Shown: positions 1-7,362, numbered from the stretch's first letter. The stretch is DNA of 7,817 bases from an uncultured beta proteobacterium (GCA_903927495.1 CAIYNH010000759.1:1-7817); one strand, 5' to 3'. Translations and numbers: made by a program. The notes: generated by a model not told the origin, from the sequence alone.

Positions 1-158
1 ATGAACCCGGCTATGCATCCCTCGGAGTTGATTGTCGCCAGTGCATTGCGCTCAAGCTTGCCGGGATTTTTTGCGGCTTTACCACATTGGAGACAACCCT
101 TTGAGCAGCCCACAGGGAGGCTCCGACAAGGGGAGTTCGCCGAATAGTTACTTTCGGA
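1..158. other. Stretch downstream of tRNA-Arg with no identifiable gene
   Basis: I see no recognisable gene here. The plus strand is open from an ATG at the very first base to a TAG at 145-147 (48 codons), and one minus frame is also open across most of the stretch. Neither product resembles a family I know, and neither has a ribosome-binding site visible inside the window. Two small hairpins can be drawn: CCGAA/TTCGG around 140-157 and GAGC/GCTC with an inner CCC/GGG around 103-123. Neither is followed by a T-run in the direction of tRNA transcription, so no Rho-independent terminator for the tRNA can be called. The stretch could be non-coding flank or the edge of something continuing to the left. 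Confidence 0.4.
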
Positions 159-233
159 TGGTCCCGCCGTCAGGAATCGAACCTGAATTTCACGCTTAGG
201 AGGCATGCGTCTTATCCATTAGACGACGGCGAG
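159..233 (-). tRNA. tRNA-Arg, anticodon CCU (reads AGG)
   Basis: Read on the minus strand, the segment folds as a full cloverleaf with an encoded CCA end. The acceptor stem is CTCGCCG paired with CGGCGGG, with a C1-G72 pair and one U-G wobble at the second pair. The D-stem is GTCT/AGAC with a GG-containing loop. The anticodon stem is CATGC/GCGTG around the loop CTCCTAA, which places CCT at positions 34-36. The T-arm is TCAGG-TTCGATT-CCTGA, followed by discriminator A and CCA (161-159). This tRNA decodes the rare arginine codon AGG. It lies about 58 nt downstream of the tamB stop on the same strand, so it may be read from its own promoter, by read-through from tamB, or both. tRNA-Arg genes are common integration sites for mobile elements, but no integrase or duplicated tRNA end is visible here. 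Confidence 0.95.
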
Positions 234-244
234 GCGGCAATTTG

Positions 245-254
245 ACTGATCAGT
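245..254. repeat. Perfect 10-bp palindrome between tamB and tRNA-Arg
   Basis: ACTGATCAGT is a perfect palindrome lying 11 nt upstream of the mature tRNA 5' end, within its probable leader. It could be a protein-binding site, a processing-related structure or chance. No second copy was noticed nearby. Confidence 0.4.
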
Positions 255-264
255 TCAGGGGGGC

Positions 265-295
265 ATTGTAAGTGGCTGATGCGCCACCGGGTCAG
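265..295 (-). promoter_or_regulatory. Candidate tRNA-Arg promoter with GC-rich discriminator
   Basis: On the minus strand a good -10 hexamer, TACAAT (270-265), is followed directly by GCCCCCC. Such a GC-rich discriminator is typical of stable-RNA promoters that are repressed during the stringent response in proteobacteria. The best -35 match is CTGACC (295-290), which overlaps the end of tamB, but the 19-nt spacer is long. Transcription would start near 258 and give a leader of about 25 nt before the mature tRNA. The -10 and discriminator are persuasive; the -35 is weak. Confidence 0.4.
272..287 (-). other. Small hairpin just after tamB stop
   Basis: GTGGC and GCCAC form a perfect 5-bp stem with a 6-nt loop, starting about 5 nt after the tamB stop in the minus direction. 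The sequence after it is TTACAAT, not a T-run, so it is a poor intrinsic terminator. It may stabilise the 3' end of the tamB message or weakly pause polymerase. It also sits in the spacer of the candidate tRNA promoter. Confidence 0.35.
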
Positions 296-3200
296 TCATG
301 GCGCAAGGTAAAAATCAGGTCTATCGCGCTTTGCTCACCGGCTTGGGCACGCAGGGTAAAGCGGCGCGAGAGATCATAAAAGACATAAAACGTTCCCAAT
401 GTGCCGGCCAGACTGTGCTCGTAGGCCACATAAAAGTCCCGCGAGAGGCGCTTGCCCAAGGTCACGGTGGCCGCCGTGGTGGTGTCGGTGCTGGCCGCAC
501 CCCGTACCGACACCTCATCCAGACCCAGCGCTTCTGCCAGAGTAGCTGACAAGCCTTTGCCATTGCCACCCAGCAGTGCCAGCGCCGCTTGTTGCAAAAC
601 GGCGGCTTCGGCACCGCCATTGGCGGCTGATCGACCCAGCACCAGCCAGGCCAGTTTTTCTGCGTCGGGCAGGTCTGGCTCGGCATACAAACGCAGCAAC
701 GGTGATAGGGCGCTGCCACTGATCTGTACGCCAACGCGCTGCGTCAAATTAGGGCGAATGGCCAGAATGTCAACCGCCGGATTGTTGTAAGACCCCGAAA
801 ACCTCAGCAAACCTTGCTCAATATCGAGCTGCTGGCCATACGCTTTGTAGGAGCCGCGCACCGTGCGCAGTGCGCCACTCAGATTGGGAGCAGGCTCATG
901 TACAGTGGTACGTAGCACAAGACTGCCTGCCAGACGGGTGCTGATGCCACGCCCGCGCACTTGAAAATCGCTGCCCGGATCAAGGGTCAGCGCCAGCGCA
1001 GAAGTGAGATGCCCGGAAGCAGGTTTTAGACTCTCCGCCGACACGCTGAGGGCGAACTTGCTGGCGTTGACTTGCCGAACAACCACGTCACGGCCAAGCT
1101 CTGGGGCACTATCTTCGGGCAGGATTAACAGCGCGGAATCGGCTTTGAGGGCACCCTGAATGTCCAAATGAGCATCTCGCAGCAGCGCCGTTATGTCGCC
1201 CGACACGACAAGTCGCTGATCGGCACGGGTGCTAACACGCAGGGTGCGGGCTTGGGCAGTCAGGTCCAGTTGCAGTCCAGTGGCGGCCTGCCATTCCATA
1301 CCCCCCTTGACCACGAGCTGCCCACCAGCCTGGCCTCCTGCGCCCAGCAGGCTGAACTCATCAATGACCAGACGCTGCCCCGCCAAGCTGGCGCGCAGCG
1401 TGCCCTGACTGAAATCTACCCCCTCAGCCACCGACCGCACGGCCAGGTCTTGCGCCTGCAGTTGACCGCGCCATTGCGGTGCACTCCGCGTGCCCGACAG
1501 CTCGGCGCTGGCGTTGAGCGTGCCGCGCAAGCGCCACCCCGGTGGGGCCAACAGCGACCAGACCCCAACCGGTGGCAGCTGCAGATTAAGCGAACCGGCC
1601 AGCGCTGCGTCTTCAGCCCAGAGCCAGTTGCCGCCCACATGTTGCAGCCTGGAGTTGAGATCAGCCTGCACCTTGCCCGCGCGCTCACTGTCCCAGCGCA
1701 CCGTTGCAAAGATTTGCTCGGCGTCGATACGAATGGCCAGACGCGCCTCACGCACGCCGGCCTGAATGTTGCCGACTGTCATGCCATCGGTTTGCAACAA
1801 CAGGTCGCCACTGGTGCGTGTCAAGTCAGCCCGCAGGTGCAAGGAGTCATCACCGACAGCGTCCCACTGGCCGGCCAGCAGCATGTCGCCGTGCAAGCCC
1901 AGCTTGGCCATTTTGGTCTGACCCAGCAGTTCCAGCCAGGCCAGCGGCAGATCCTGCGCACGGCCTTGAGTCTGCCAATGGCTCTGGGTGCCCTGCTGTG
2001 ACCACTGGGCAGCTTGCCAGTTGATAAATGCCGTGCCTGGAACGGGTCCGCTCAGGCTGGCGCTGCCCAAACCCACGTCCAGGGTTTGCGCTGATTTGTC
2101 AGCCTGCCACTGCATCGCAACTGCTTGCCTTAATTGCAACGCCCAAACACCGGCCAGCGCGCTGTCTTGCGCAGTCAGCTGCGCGCTATTCAACTGGGCT
2201 TGCCAGTTGCCGTTCGCCAAGCGCCCGCCATGCGCCTGGGTCTGCCATGCAAAGCGTCGACTGCCACTTTGCAGCTGACCCTGCAAGCTGAGGGCAAGTG
2301 CCTTTTGTGGATCCGAGGCCATGGCTTGCCATCCACCCTGCCATTGCCCAGAGAATTCAGCACTGCCATGCCAGGCGACCGCTGCTGTACCCAACAGCGG
2401 TGCCAGCGAGCGATTAAACCAGCGCGTGGCCGAATCTGCATCGGTCACTTGCAGTTTGAACATGCCCTGCCCGCTCGCGGGTGCCAGATCACCATTGATC
2501 AAGACCTGCGCCCCAGGCAGTTGCAGGTTCAGGCGGCCCAGCATCGCCTGGCTCGTGGCATGAATAGAAAGCGCTCCCTCTAACTGCGCCTCATCGGTGT
2601 CGATCTGCAAGACCTCCAGTTTGAGCATAGGTGCCGACCACTGGCCTTGCGCGTGGACGTTTTTGATGCGTGGCAAATCGGGTTTATACAGGCTAGGCGC
2701 AGTGTGCGGGGCGCTGGCTTGAGCCGAAGTTGTCTGAAATCGTGCGTCAAACTCAAGGCCCGCCTGTTGCTGGTGGGTGCTGATCTGACCATTGAGCCGG
2801 GTTGCGCCCCAACGGGAGTCGATTGCTGCGGGGTTGATGCCAATCAGACTGGCGCTGCCCTGCCACCGCGTGGAAGCAGCACGTTCAGAGGCTTTTCCGT
2901 TAAAACCACCCTTACCCGTGATAGTGCCGCCCGCGCCAGTGGCCTGCAGCGATTTGACACGCCATTGCGAAGCCACGAACTCCAGCTCTGCATTCAGGCG
3001 TTGCAGCGGCAAGCGCTTTTGGTCCCATGGCCCGACCAGCTTGTTACTGAGTGCCACGCTGGCCTGCCAGCCAGCGCCTGCGGGTGTCACCGTGGCTGCA
3101 CCGCTGAGCAGAGTTTCTGGTGCTAGCGGCCACAGAGCAGCCAGATCCAGTGACTGCCATTGAACCTGCGCAGTTTGCAATGGTTGCGTCTGCCAGGGCC

Positions 3201-3969
3201 TAATTTGCGCCCGCAGACTGGCTTGGGTGGCTGAGTGCTGATGTGCTGCGGGCAGCAGTTGCGCTTGCAGTAGTAGGGCAGTCTCTGGTCCTGCCAGTGC
3301 CCCTATGAGCGATGCCTGCGCGTTGACCGTGATGGGCTGCAGGCCGTTCGGCAAGGTGCTTCGAAGTGTGCCTTGGGCCTGCACCGCCATGGCCATGGGT
3401 GGCTGCGCCTGCAGGTTGGCAGTGCCCTTATATTCTCCTGAAGAAAAATTGACTTTTAGCACGTCCAGCTTGTGTGAGTAGCTATCAAACTTATAGTTTC
3501 CTGTAAGACCCGTGGCGGTCCATGTCGTGACACCATTCCAGCTCACAACGGCCACGGAAAACGGCGTTATGACCTGAATCGGCAAGCTCAAGCCGGTCGG
3601 CGGGGCCGACACCTCAGAGGCCGCACGGAGGTCCTCAATGTGCAAGGTCTGCACGCTGAGCTGGGTCATCCGCAACTCTCCCTCCAGCAAGGCCAGCAAC
3701 GACCAGTCCAGTTGCACGTCGTGCGCTGCTACACGCAAATCGCCCTGGCTCCAGTGCAATGCGTTGATGTGACCACCCCCGCGCACGCTGCCAGTGACAC
3801 CGCTCAACACCAGTGTTTGACCCGCTGGGAGGTAAGGCAGCAACTGGTTCACCAAAGTGGGCAGCGAGGTCACCGTGCCACTCCATACCCAGAGTGCACC
3901 CAGCAAGGTTAGCATGAGCAACAGGCTGGCAGCCAGCCATTTCAGACCTGACTGCAGGGCGCGCTTCAA
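292..3969 (-). CDS. tamB: TamB, translocation and assembly module inner-membrane/periplasmic protein
   Basis: Encodes about 1225 residues, close to the length of E. coli TamB (about 1260). TamB partners the outer-membrane protein TamA and spans the periplasm. It is implicated in inserting certain outer-membrane proteins, including autotransporters, and in phospholipid transport between membranes. The N-terminus has Lys/Arg residues and then one hydrophobic segment (about residues 11-29, KWLAASLLLMLTLLGALWVW), which fits a signal anchor. The middle is long, beta-rich and rich in Gln, Ala and Trp, as expected for the hydrophobic-groove region. The last 350 or so residues match the TamB/DUF490 C-terminal domain, with the stretch SGSALSPLLRLYAEPDLPDA followed by EKLAWLVLGR. 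The reading frame is open for 152 more codons upstream, but that part is antiparallel-frame noise inside tamA. The best start is TTG at 3969-3967, which overlaps the tamA stop as TTGA and has a weak GGGG ribosome site 8 nt upstream. Expression therefore probably depends on coupling to tamA. Confidence 0.93.
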   Translation of the reverse strand: MKRALQSGLKWLAASLLLMLTLLGALWVWSGTVTSLPTLVNQLLPYLPAGQTLVLSGVTGSVRGGGHINALHWSQGDLRVAAHDVQLDWSLLALLEGELRMTQLSVQTLHIEDLRAASEVSAPPTGLSLPIQVITPFSVAVVSWNGVTTWTATGLTGNYKFDSYSHKLDVLKVNFSSGEYKGTANLQAQPPMAMAVQAQGTLRSTLPNGLQPITVNAQASLIGALAGPETALLLQAQLLPAAHQHSATQASLRAQIRPWQTQPLQTAQVQWQSLDLAALWPLAPETLLSGAATVTPAGAGWQASVALSNKLVGPWDQKRLPLQRLNAELEFVASQWRVKSLQATGAGGTITGKGGFNGKASERAASTRWQGSASLIGINPAAIDSRWGATRLNGQISTHQQQAGLEFDARFQTTSAQASAPHTAPSLYKPDLPRIKNVHAQGQWSAPMLKLEVLQIDTDEAQLEGALSIHATSQAMLGRLNLQLPGAQVLINGDLAPASGQGMFKLQVTDADSATRWFNRSLAPLLGTAAVAWHGSAEFSGQWQGGWQAMASDPQKALALSLQGQLQSGSRRFAWQTQAHGGRLANGNWQAQLNSAQLTAQDSALAGVWALQLRQAVAMQWQADKSAQTLDVGLGSASLSGPVPGTAFINWQAAQWSQQGTQSHWQTQGRAQDLPLAWLELLGQTKMAKLGLHGDMLLAGQWDAVGDDSLHLRADLTRTSGDLLLQTDGMTVGNIQAGVREARLAIRIDAEQIFATVRWDSERAGKVQADLNSRLQHVGGNWLWAEDAALAGSLNLQLPPVGVWSLLAPPGWRLRGTLNASAELSGTRSAPQWRGQLQAQDLAVRSVAEGVDFSQGTLRASLAGQRLVIDEFSLLGAGGQAGGQLVVKGGMEWQAATGLQLDLTAQARTLRVSTRADQRLVVSGDITALLRDAHLDIQGALKADSALLILPEDSAPELGRDVVVRQVNASKFALSVSAESLKPASGHLTSALALTLDPGSDFQVRGRGISTRLAGSLVLRTTVHEPAPNLSGALRTVRGSYKAYGQQLDIEQGLLRFSGSYNNPAVDILAIRPNLTQRVGVQISGSALSPLLRLYAEPDLPDAEKLAWLVLGRSAANGGAEAAVLQQAALALLGGNGKGLSATLAEALGLDEVSVRGAASTDTTTAATVTLGKRLSRDFYVAYEHSLAGTLGTFYVFYDLSRRFTLRAQAGEQSAIDLIFTLRHD

Positions 3970-5750
3970 AACGTGAACCCCACGTTCAGGTGCAAGCGCA
4001 GTCGTTGTACGGCAATGCCGTAAGCCAGGTCTATTTGCAACGGCCCGACCGGACTGTTCCAGCGTACGCCGGCACCTATGCCAACCTGGGCTTGCAAATC
4101 GGACGGTTTGTCGGCAACGGCACCCGCATCCATAAACAGGGTGCTCTCCCAGTCGCTGTGGCGGCCATCGATGCGGATCGGGCGCTGCCACTCTATGCTG
4201 CCCACGCCCAGATAGCGCCCGGCCGTGGTTTGCCCATCTGCCAGAGTGATGCCAATCACGCGCAGGCCATAGCCACGCACACTGTTGTCGCCACCCGTCA
4301 AAAACAACTGACTGCTGGGCAAACTGATGCCCTCTTTGGCAATGACCGCTCCAGCTGCTGCGCGCCAGGCGATACGCCCAGACCCGAAAGACCTGTCTTC
4401 CGAAGTGCTGGTGCCGAGCGGCCACAGTCCGTGCAGGCGGGTCAGCACGCGCGCATAAGCATCGCGCTGCGTCCCCAAAGTGCTGCCACCGCCCACCTCG
4501 AGCCCGAAACCCCAGCCGCTCGACGGAAATGGCATGTGATCAAAATGTCGCATGGTAAAGGCGTAATTGGCGCTCACGGATTGGGCCGACTCCGGCTGCA
4601 CCGCGTCACTGCTCACCGTATCCGCGCGGTCATATTGCAGGTACACCGTGCGGTCAATTCGGTCACCAGTCTGATTACGGCCAAAACGCAACCGCTGACT
4701 AGTGACATCGGCGCTGCCAAGTCGCTGGTTTTGCAACAAGCCCGAAGTTACCCAGCGCCAGTTGCTGTTGTCCGGTGGCGCAGTCAACTCAGTGCCGATG
4801 GCCCGGGTTTCGCGGTCAAGCAGCAAAGTGCTGACCGCTCGCCAATCAATGCCCGGTACTTTGTGATGCGTATGTTCGACTGAAACACGTGGCCCACCGT
4901 CAGTGCTGGCACCCACACCAAAAACGACTTTTTGCAGCTTCGCTTCTCGCAGCGTGACCAGCACGGGTGCCGCAAGCGGGTCACCGGCAGTGTCAAGCAG
5001 AAAATAGGCCGAGTCGAAATAGCCACTCTCTGCCAGGCGCTGCTGGGCGGCGAGCAACTGGGTTTGGTCGTAATCGTCCCCGGCTGTGAGGCGCGCCAAC
5101 CGCTGTACCAGCGCCGCATCGTAGCGGCTTGACCCGCTCACGAGCAACTGGCCCATACGGTAAGCAGCACCCGAATCCAGCGTCAGAGCCAGGTCGGCCA
5201 GTTGGGCCTCGGGGTCAATGTCGGCCAGTGCGGCTTCTATGCGACCTGTCGGGTAGCGCTGCGCTGTAAGCTGGCGTAACGCCAATTGTTTGGCCGCATC
5301 CCAAGCGCTTTGCGTAAAACGGCTGCCTGCGGGAAGCGACCAACTGACCTGAATCAGCTGCATTTGTGCGGTCGCAGCCGCATCCGTGGCGATTGCCCCT
5401 CGAAAATCGATCGTGACCTTCCGGATAGTCGTAGTAGCACCTGGATTGACCTTGATCCTGACCATCTGCCCCGGTGCATCGGTGCGCACAGGTAGTCGCT
5501 CAAGCACAATCTCTGGCGAAAAATAGCCCAGGGTCGCAACCAGTTTGTACGCGTCTTGTCGGGCTTGCCCGAGGAGTCGATCAAGCTCGGCATCACCGAG
5601 GTCGGTCATTTCGCGGTAGCGCTGCAACTCCAGATGCTGTGCCAACAATTGCCGGATCTCGTCTGGTGCCTGGATCTCGAGTTCAAAGGCGGGGGCTGCC
5701 CAAAGTACCGATGCACGCAGCAGCAGCACTGCCAGCCAGAGCCGTTTCAT
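3966..5750 (-). CDS. tamA: TamA, Omp85-family outer-membrane barrel of the TAM complex
   Basis: Encodes 594 residues (E. coli TamA is about 577). Residues 1-18 form a signal peptide ending VLWA before APAF; Arg12 oddly interrupts its hydrophobic core. Three POTRA-like units follow at about 22-105, 107-195 and 197-268; the third contains GSSRYDAALVQRLARL and the motif ESGYFDSAYF. The rest (about 275-594) is a 16-strand barrel of the Omp85 surface-antigen type, with the diagnostic loop-6 motif VRGY (491-494, in GGDNSVRGYGLRVIG) and the late-strand motif GVRWNSPVGPLQIDLAYG. It ends in phenylalanine, as outer-membrane barrels usually do. Its partner TamB follows with a 4-nt overlap. Its start overlaps the vWA gene stop as ATGA and lacks a clear Shine-Dalgarno site, so translation is probably coupled to the vWA gene. 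A general Omp85 (BamA-like) assignment is the alternative, but three POTRA units and tamB next door settle it as TamA. Confidence 0.94.
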   Translation of the reverse strand: MKRLWLAVLLLRASVLWAAPAFELEIQAPDEIRQLLAQHLELQRYREMTDLGDAELDRLLGQARQDAYKLVATLGYFSPEIVLERLPVRTDAPGQMVRIKVNPGATTTIRKVTIDFRGAIATDAAATAQMQLIQVSWSLPAGSRFTQSAWDAAKQLALRQLTAQRYPTGRIEAALADIDPEAQLADLALTLDSGAAYRMGQLLVSGSSRYDAALVQRLARLTAGDDYDQTQLLAAQQRLAESGYFDSAYFLLDTAGDPLAAPVLVTLREAKLQKVVFGVGASTDGGPRVSVEHTHHKVPGIDWRAVSTLLLDRETRAIGTELTAPPDNSNWRWVTSGLLQNQRLGSADVTSQRLRFGRNQTGDRIDRTVYLQYDRADTVSSDAVQPESAQSVSANYAFTMRHFDHMPFPSSGWGFGLEVGGGSTLGTQRDAYARVLTRLHGLWPLGTSTSEDRSFGSGRIAWRAAAGAVIAKEGISLPSSQLFLTGGDNSVRGYGLRVIGITLADGQTTAGRYLGVGSIEWQRPIRIDGRHSDWESTLFMDAGAVADKPSDLQAQVGIGAGVRWNSPVGPLQIDLAYGIAVQRLRLHLNVGFTF

Positions 5751-6958
5751 TTGCTCAGCAGTCGCATCGTGTCTTCGAGTCCTTTGAGCGTGAGTGGAAA
5801 CATGCGCCCGCTCATGAGTTGTTGCACGATGCTGATACTTTGGCGATATTGCCAGACACCTTGCGGCTCAGGGTTGATCCAGGCAAATTTGGGGAAGGCA
5901 CTGGTAAGGCGCCCCAGCCACTCCAACCCCGCTTCTTCATTGTTGTATTCAACACTGCCACCCACCTGCAAAATCTCATACGGGCTCATGGTGGCATCGC
6001 CAATAAAGATCAGCTTGTAGTCCTTGTTGTACTTGCGGATGATGTCCCAGGTGGCAAATTTTTCGGCATAACGGCGCCGGTTATTGCGCCACATGAAGTC
6101 GTACACGCAGTTATGAAAGTAATAAAACTCCAGGTGCTTGAACTCGGCCTTGGCGGCTGAAAACATTTCTTCGACGCGGGCAATGTGCTCATCCATGGTG
6201 CCACCAACATCCATCAGCAACAGCACTTTGACGTTGTTGTGGCGCTCGGGCACCATTTTGATGTCGAGCCAACCGGCGTTGGCGGCCGTGGCGCGAATCG
6301 TGTCGGGCAGGTCTAACTCTTCCACATGACCTTCGCGGGCAAATTTGCGCAAGCGGCGCAACGCCACCTTGATGTTGCGAGTGCCCAACTCCTGGGTGTC
6401 ATCGTAGTCGCGGTAGGCGCGCTGCTCCCACACTTTGACAGCACTTTTGTTCTTGCCAGCACCACCGATACGAATACCTTGCGGGTTGTAGCCACCATTT
6501 CCAAACGGGCTGGTGCCACCTGTACCGATCCATTTCGAGCCACCAGCATGGCGTTCTTTTTGCTCCTCCAGCCGCTTTTTGAGGGTTTCCATTAGCTCAT
6601 CCCAGCCCATTTTCTGAATCGCGGCTTTTTCTTCGGGACTTAAGTTAAGTTCAAGCGTTTGACGCAACCACTCCAGTGGTACGTCTTTGGTGAAATCAGT
6701 GACCAGTTCCACACCTTTGAAGTAAGCAGCAAAGGCGCGGTCAAATTTGTCGTAATGTTTTTCGTCCTTGACCAATGTGGCTCGACTCAGGTAATAAAAA
6801 TCGTCAATCTTGTAGCCAGAGGCGCTTGTGTCGTCCTCAGTTTGCGGTGTCTTGGGGCCAACCACGCCGAGCTTGAGCGCTTCCAGCAGGGTCAGGAATT
6901 CTTTGACCGAGACCGGCAGTTTGGCGGCACGCAGGGTGTAAAAAAAATCGATTAGCAT
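5747..6958 (-). CDS. CoxE-like von Willebrand factor A (vWA) domain protein
   Basis: Encodes 403 residues of the CoxE-like vWA family, cytoplasmic by the absence of a signal peptide or membrane segment. The N-terminal half (1-135) is helical and begins MLIDFFYTLRAAKLPVSVKE, typical of this family. A Gly-rich linker (about 139-170) and a basic stretch (ALRRLRKFAREG, 199-210) follow. The vWA fold occupies about 243-370, with the metal-binding MIDAS motif as DVGGT (250-254, the DxGxT variant) and a later acidic residue in FIGDAT (D321). Relatives usually work with a MoxR-type AAA+ ATPase as metallochaperone-like or assembly pairs; CoxE in CO dehydrogenase maturation is the named example. The exact substrate here is unknown. 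The start ATG lies inside the vapC 3' end (7-nt overlap) and has a GGAGGA site 12 nt upstream. The stop overlaps tamA by ATGA. No MoxR gene is visible upstream, where vapBC sits instead. A run of eight T's spans codons 4-7. Confidence 0.9.
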   Translation of the reverse strand: MLIDFFYTLRAAKLPVSVKEFLTLLEALKLGVVGPKTPQTEDDTSASGYKIDDFYYLSRATLVKDEKHYDKFDRAFAAYFKGVELVTDFTKDVPLEWLRQTLELNLSPEEKAAIQKMGWDELMETLKKRLEEQKERHAGGSKWIGTGGTSPFGNGGYNPQGIRIGGAGKNKSAVKVWEQRAYRDYDDTQELGTRNIKVALRRLRKFAREGHVEELDLPDTIRATAANAGWLDIKMVPERHNNVKVLLLMDVGGTMDEHIARVEEMFSAAKAEFKHLEFYYFHNCVYDFMWRNNRRRYAEKFATWDIIRKYNKDYKLIFIGDATMSPYEILQVGGSVEYNNEEAGLEWLGRLTSAFPKFAWINPEPQGVWQYRQSISIVQQLMSGRMFPLTLKGLEDTMRLLSK

Positions 6959-7362
6959 GGTGTAACCCAGTCCTCCAGTTTGAGGCCCTCAATGCGTTCA
7001 AATTCACGGACGTTGTGCGTCACCAAAATCATGTTGTGCGCGAGGGATTGAGCGGCTATCCAAAAATCATTCATGCCAATAGGCGTACCGCGTGATTGCA
7101 ATCGATGTCTTTGCTGCCCATAAATTCGGGCAGTGGCTTCATTCGAACTGAGCTTTGGAAAATGCATTAAAAACTCGTCGACGCGGGCTTTTGTTGCGCC
7201 AGGATTGGCGCTGTTTTCCCAGCCAAAAGCCAGCTCGCCCAGCACAATATCGGACAAAAAAACGCTGTTTAATGGCAAGGACTCGAGCCTTTCGCGCACG
7301 TCTGGGTGACGACCATTCATGGCATAGATCCAGATGTTGCTATCAAGCAGGTAACGTTTCAC
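6952..7362 (-). CDS. vapC: VapC-type PIN-domain toxin ribonuclease
   Basis: Encodes 136 residues, the usual VapC length. VapC toxins are Mg2+-dependent endoribonucleases that stop translation by cutting tRNA or rRNA; the target here cannot be read from sequence. PIN-fold acidic residues are visible: D7 in LLDSNIWIY, E43 in LGELAFG and D99 in IGMNDFWIAA. The fourth, less conserved acidic position falls in LVTHNVREF, where N117 (with E120 nearby) stands in place of the usual Asp/Asn. The enzyme therefore looks intact rather than decayed. Translation starts at GTG (7362-7360), overlapping the vapB stop as GTGA, with a GAAGG ribosome site (7373-7369) 6 nt before it. The 3' end overlaps the vWA gene by 7 nt, so the toxin stop codon falls just after the next gene's start codon. 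It is probably neutralised by VapB and co-repressed with it. Confidence 0.93.
   Translation of the reverse strand: MKRYLLDSNIWIYAMNGRHPDVRERLESLPLNSVFLSDIVLGELAFGWENSANPGATKARVDEFLMHFPKLSSNEATARIYGQQRHRLQSRGTPIGMNDFWIAAQSLAHNMILVTHNVREFERIEGLKLEDWVTPC
6971..6976 (-). promoter_or_regulatory. Ribosome-binding site of the vWA gene, inside vapC
   Basis: GGAGGA lies 12 nt before the vWA ATG (6958-6956), within the last codons of vapC. It supports this ATG and suggests the vWA gene can recruit ribosomes itself as well as through coupling to vapC termination. The spacing is on the long side. Confidence 0.55.

Noticed and set aside
50..75. Possible plus-strand terminator: CAAGCTTG palindrome then a TTTTTT run
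   Set aside because: The palindrome cannot form a GC-rich stem with a usable loop directly before the T-run, and no plus-strand gene upstream is visible.
1168..2001. 277-codon plus-strand open frame opposite tamB
   Set aside because: It looks like a shadow of GC-rich tamB codons: Gln/Arg/Ala-rich product, no recognisable domain and no ribosome site or promoter context.
3970..4425. N-terminal extension of the TamB frame by 152 codons
   Set aside because: It lies wholly within the tamA barrel coding region, its product is rich in Arg, Trp, His and Cys like an off-frame translation, and the true membrane anchor begins just after the TTG at 3969.
3990..4883. 297-codon plus-strand open frame opposite tamA
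   Set aside because: Antisense to a strongly supported Omp85 gene, with no domain and composition typical of shadow frames.
5474..6160. 228-codon plus-strand open frame spanning the tamA/vWA boundary
   Set aside because: It runs antisense to two confident genes and encodes nothing recognisable.
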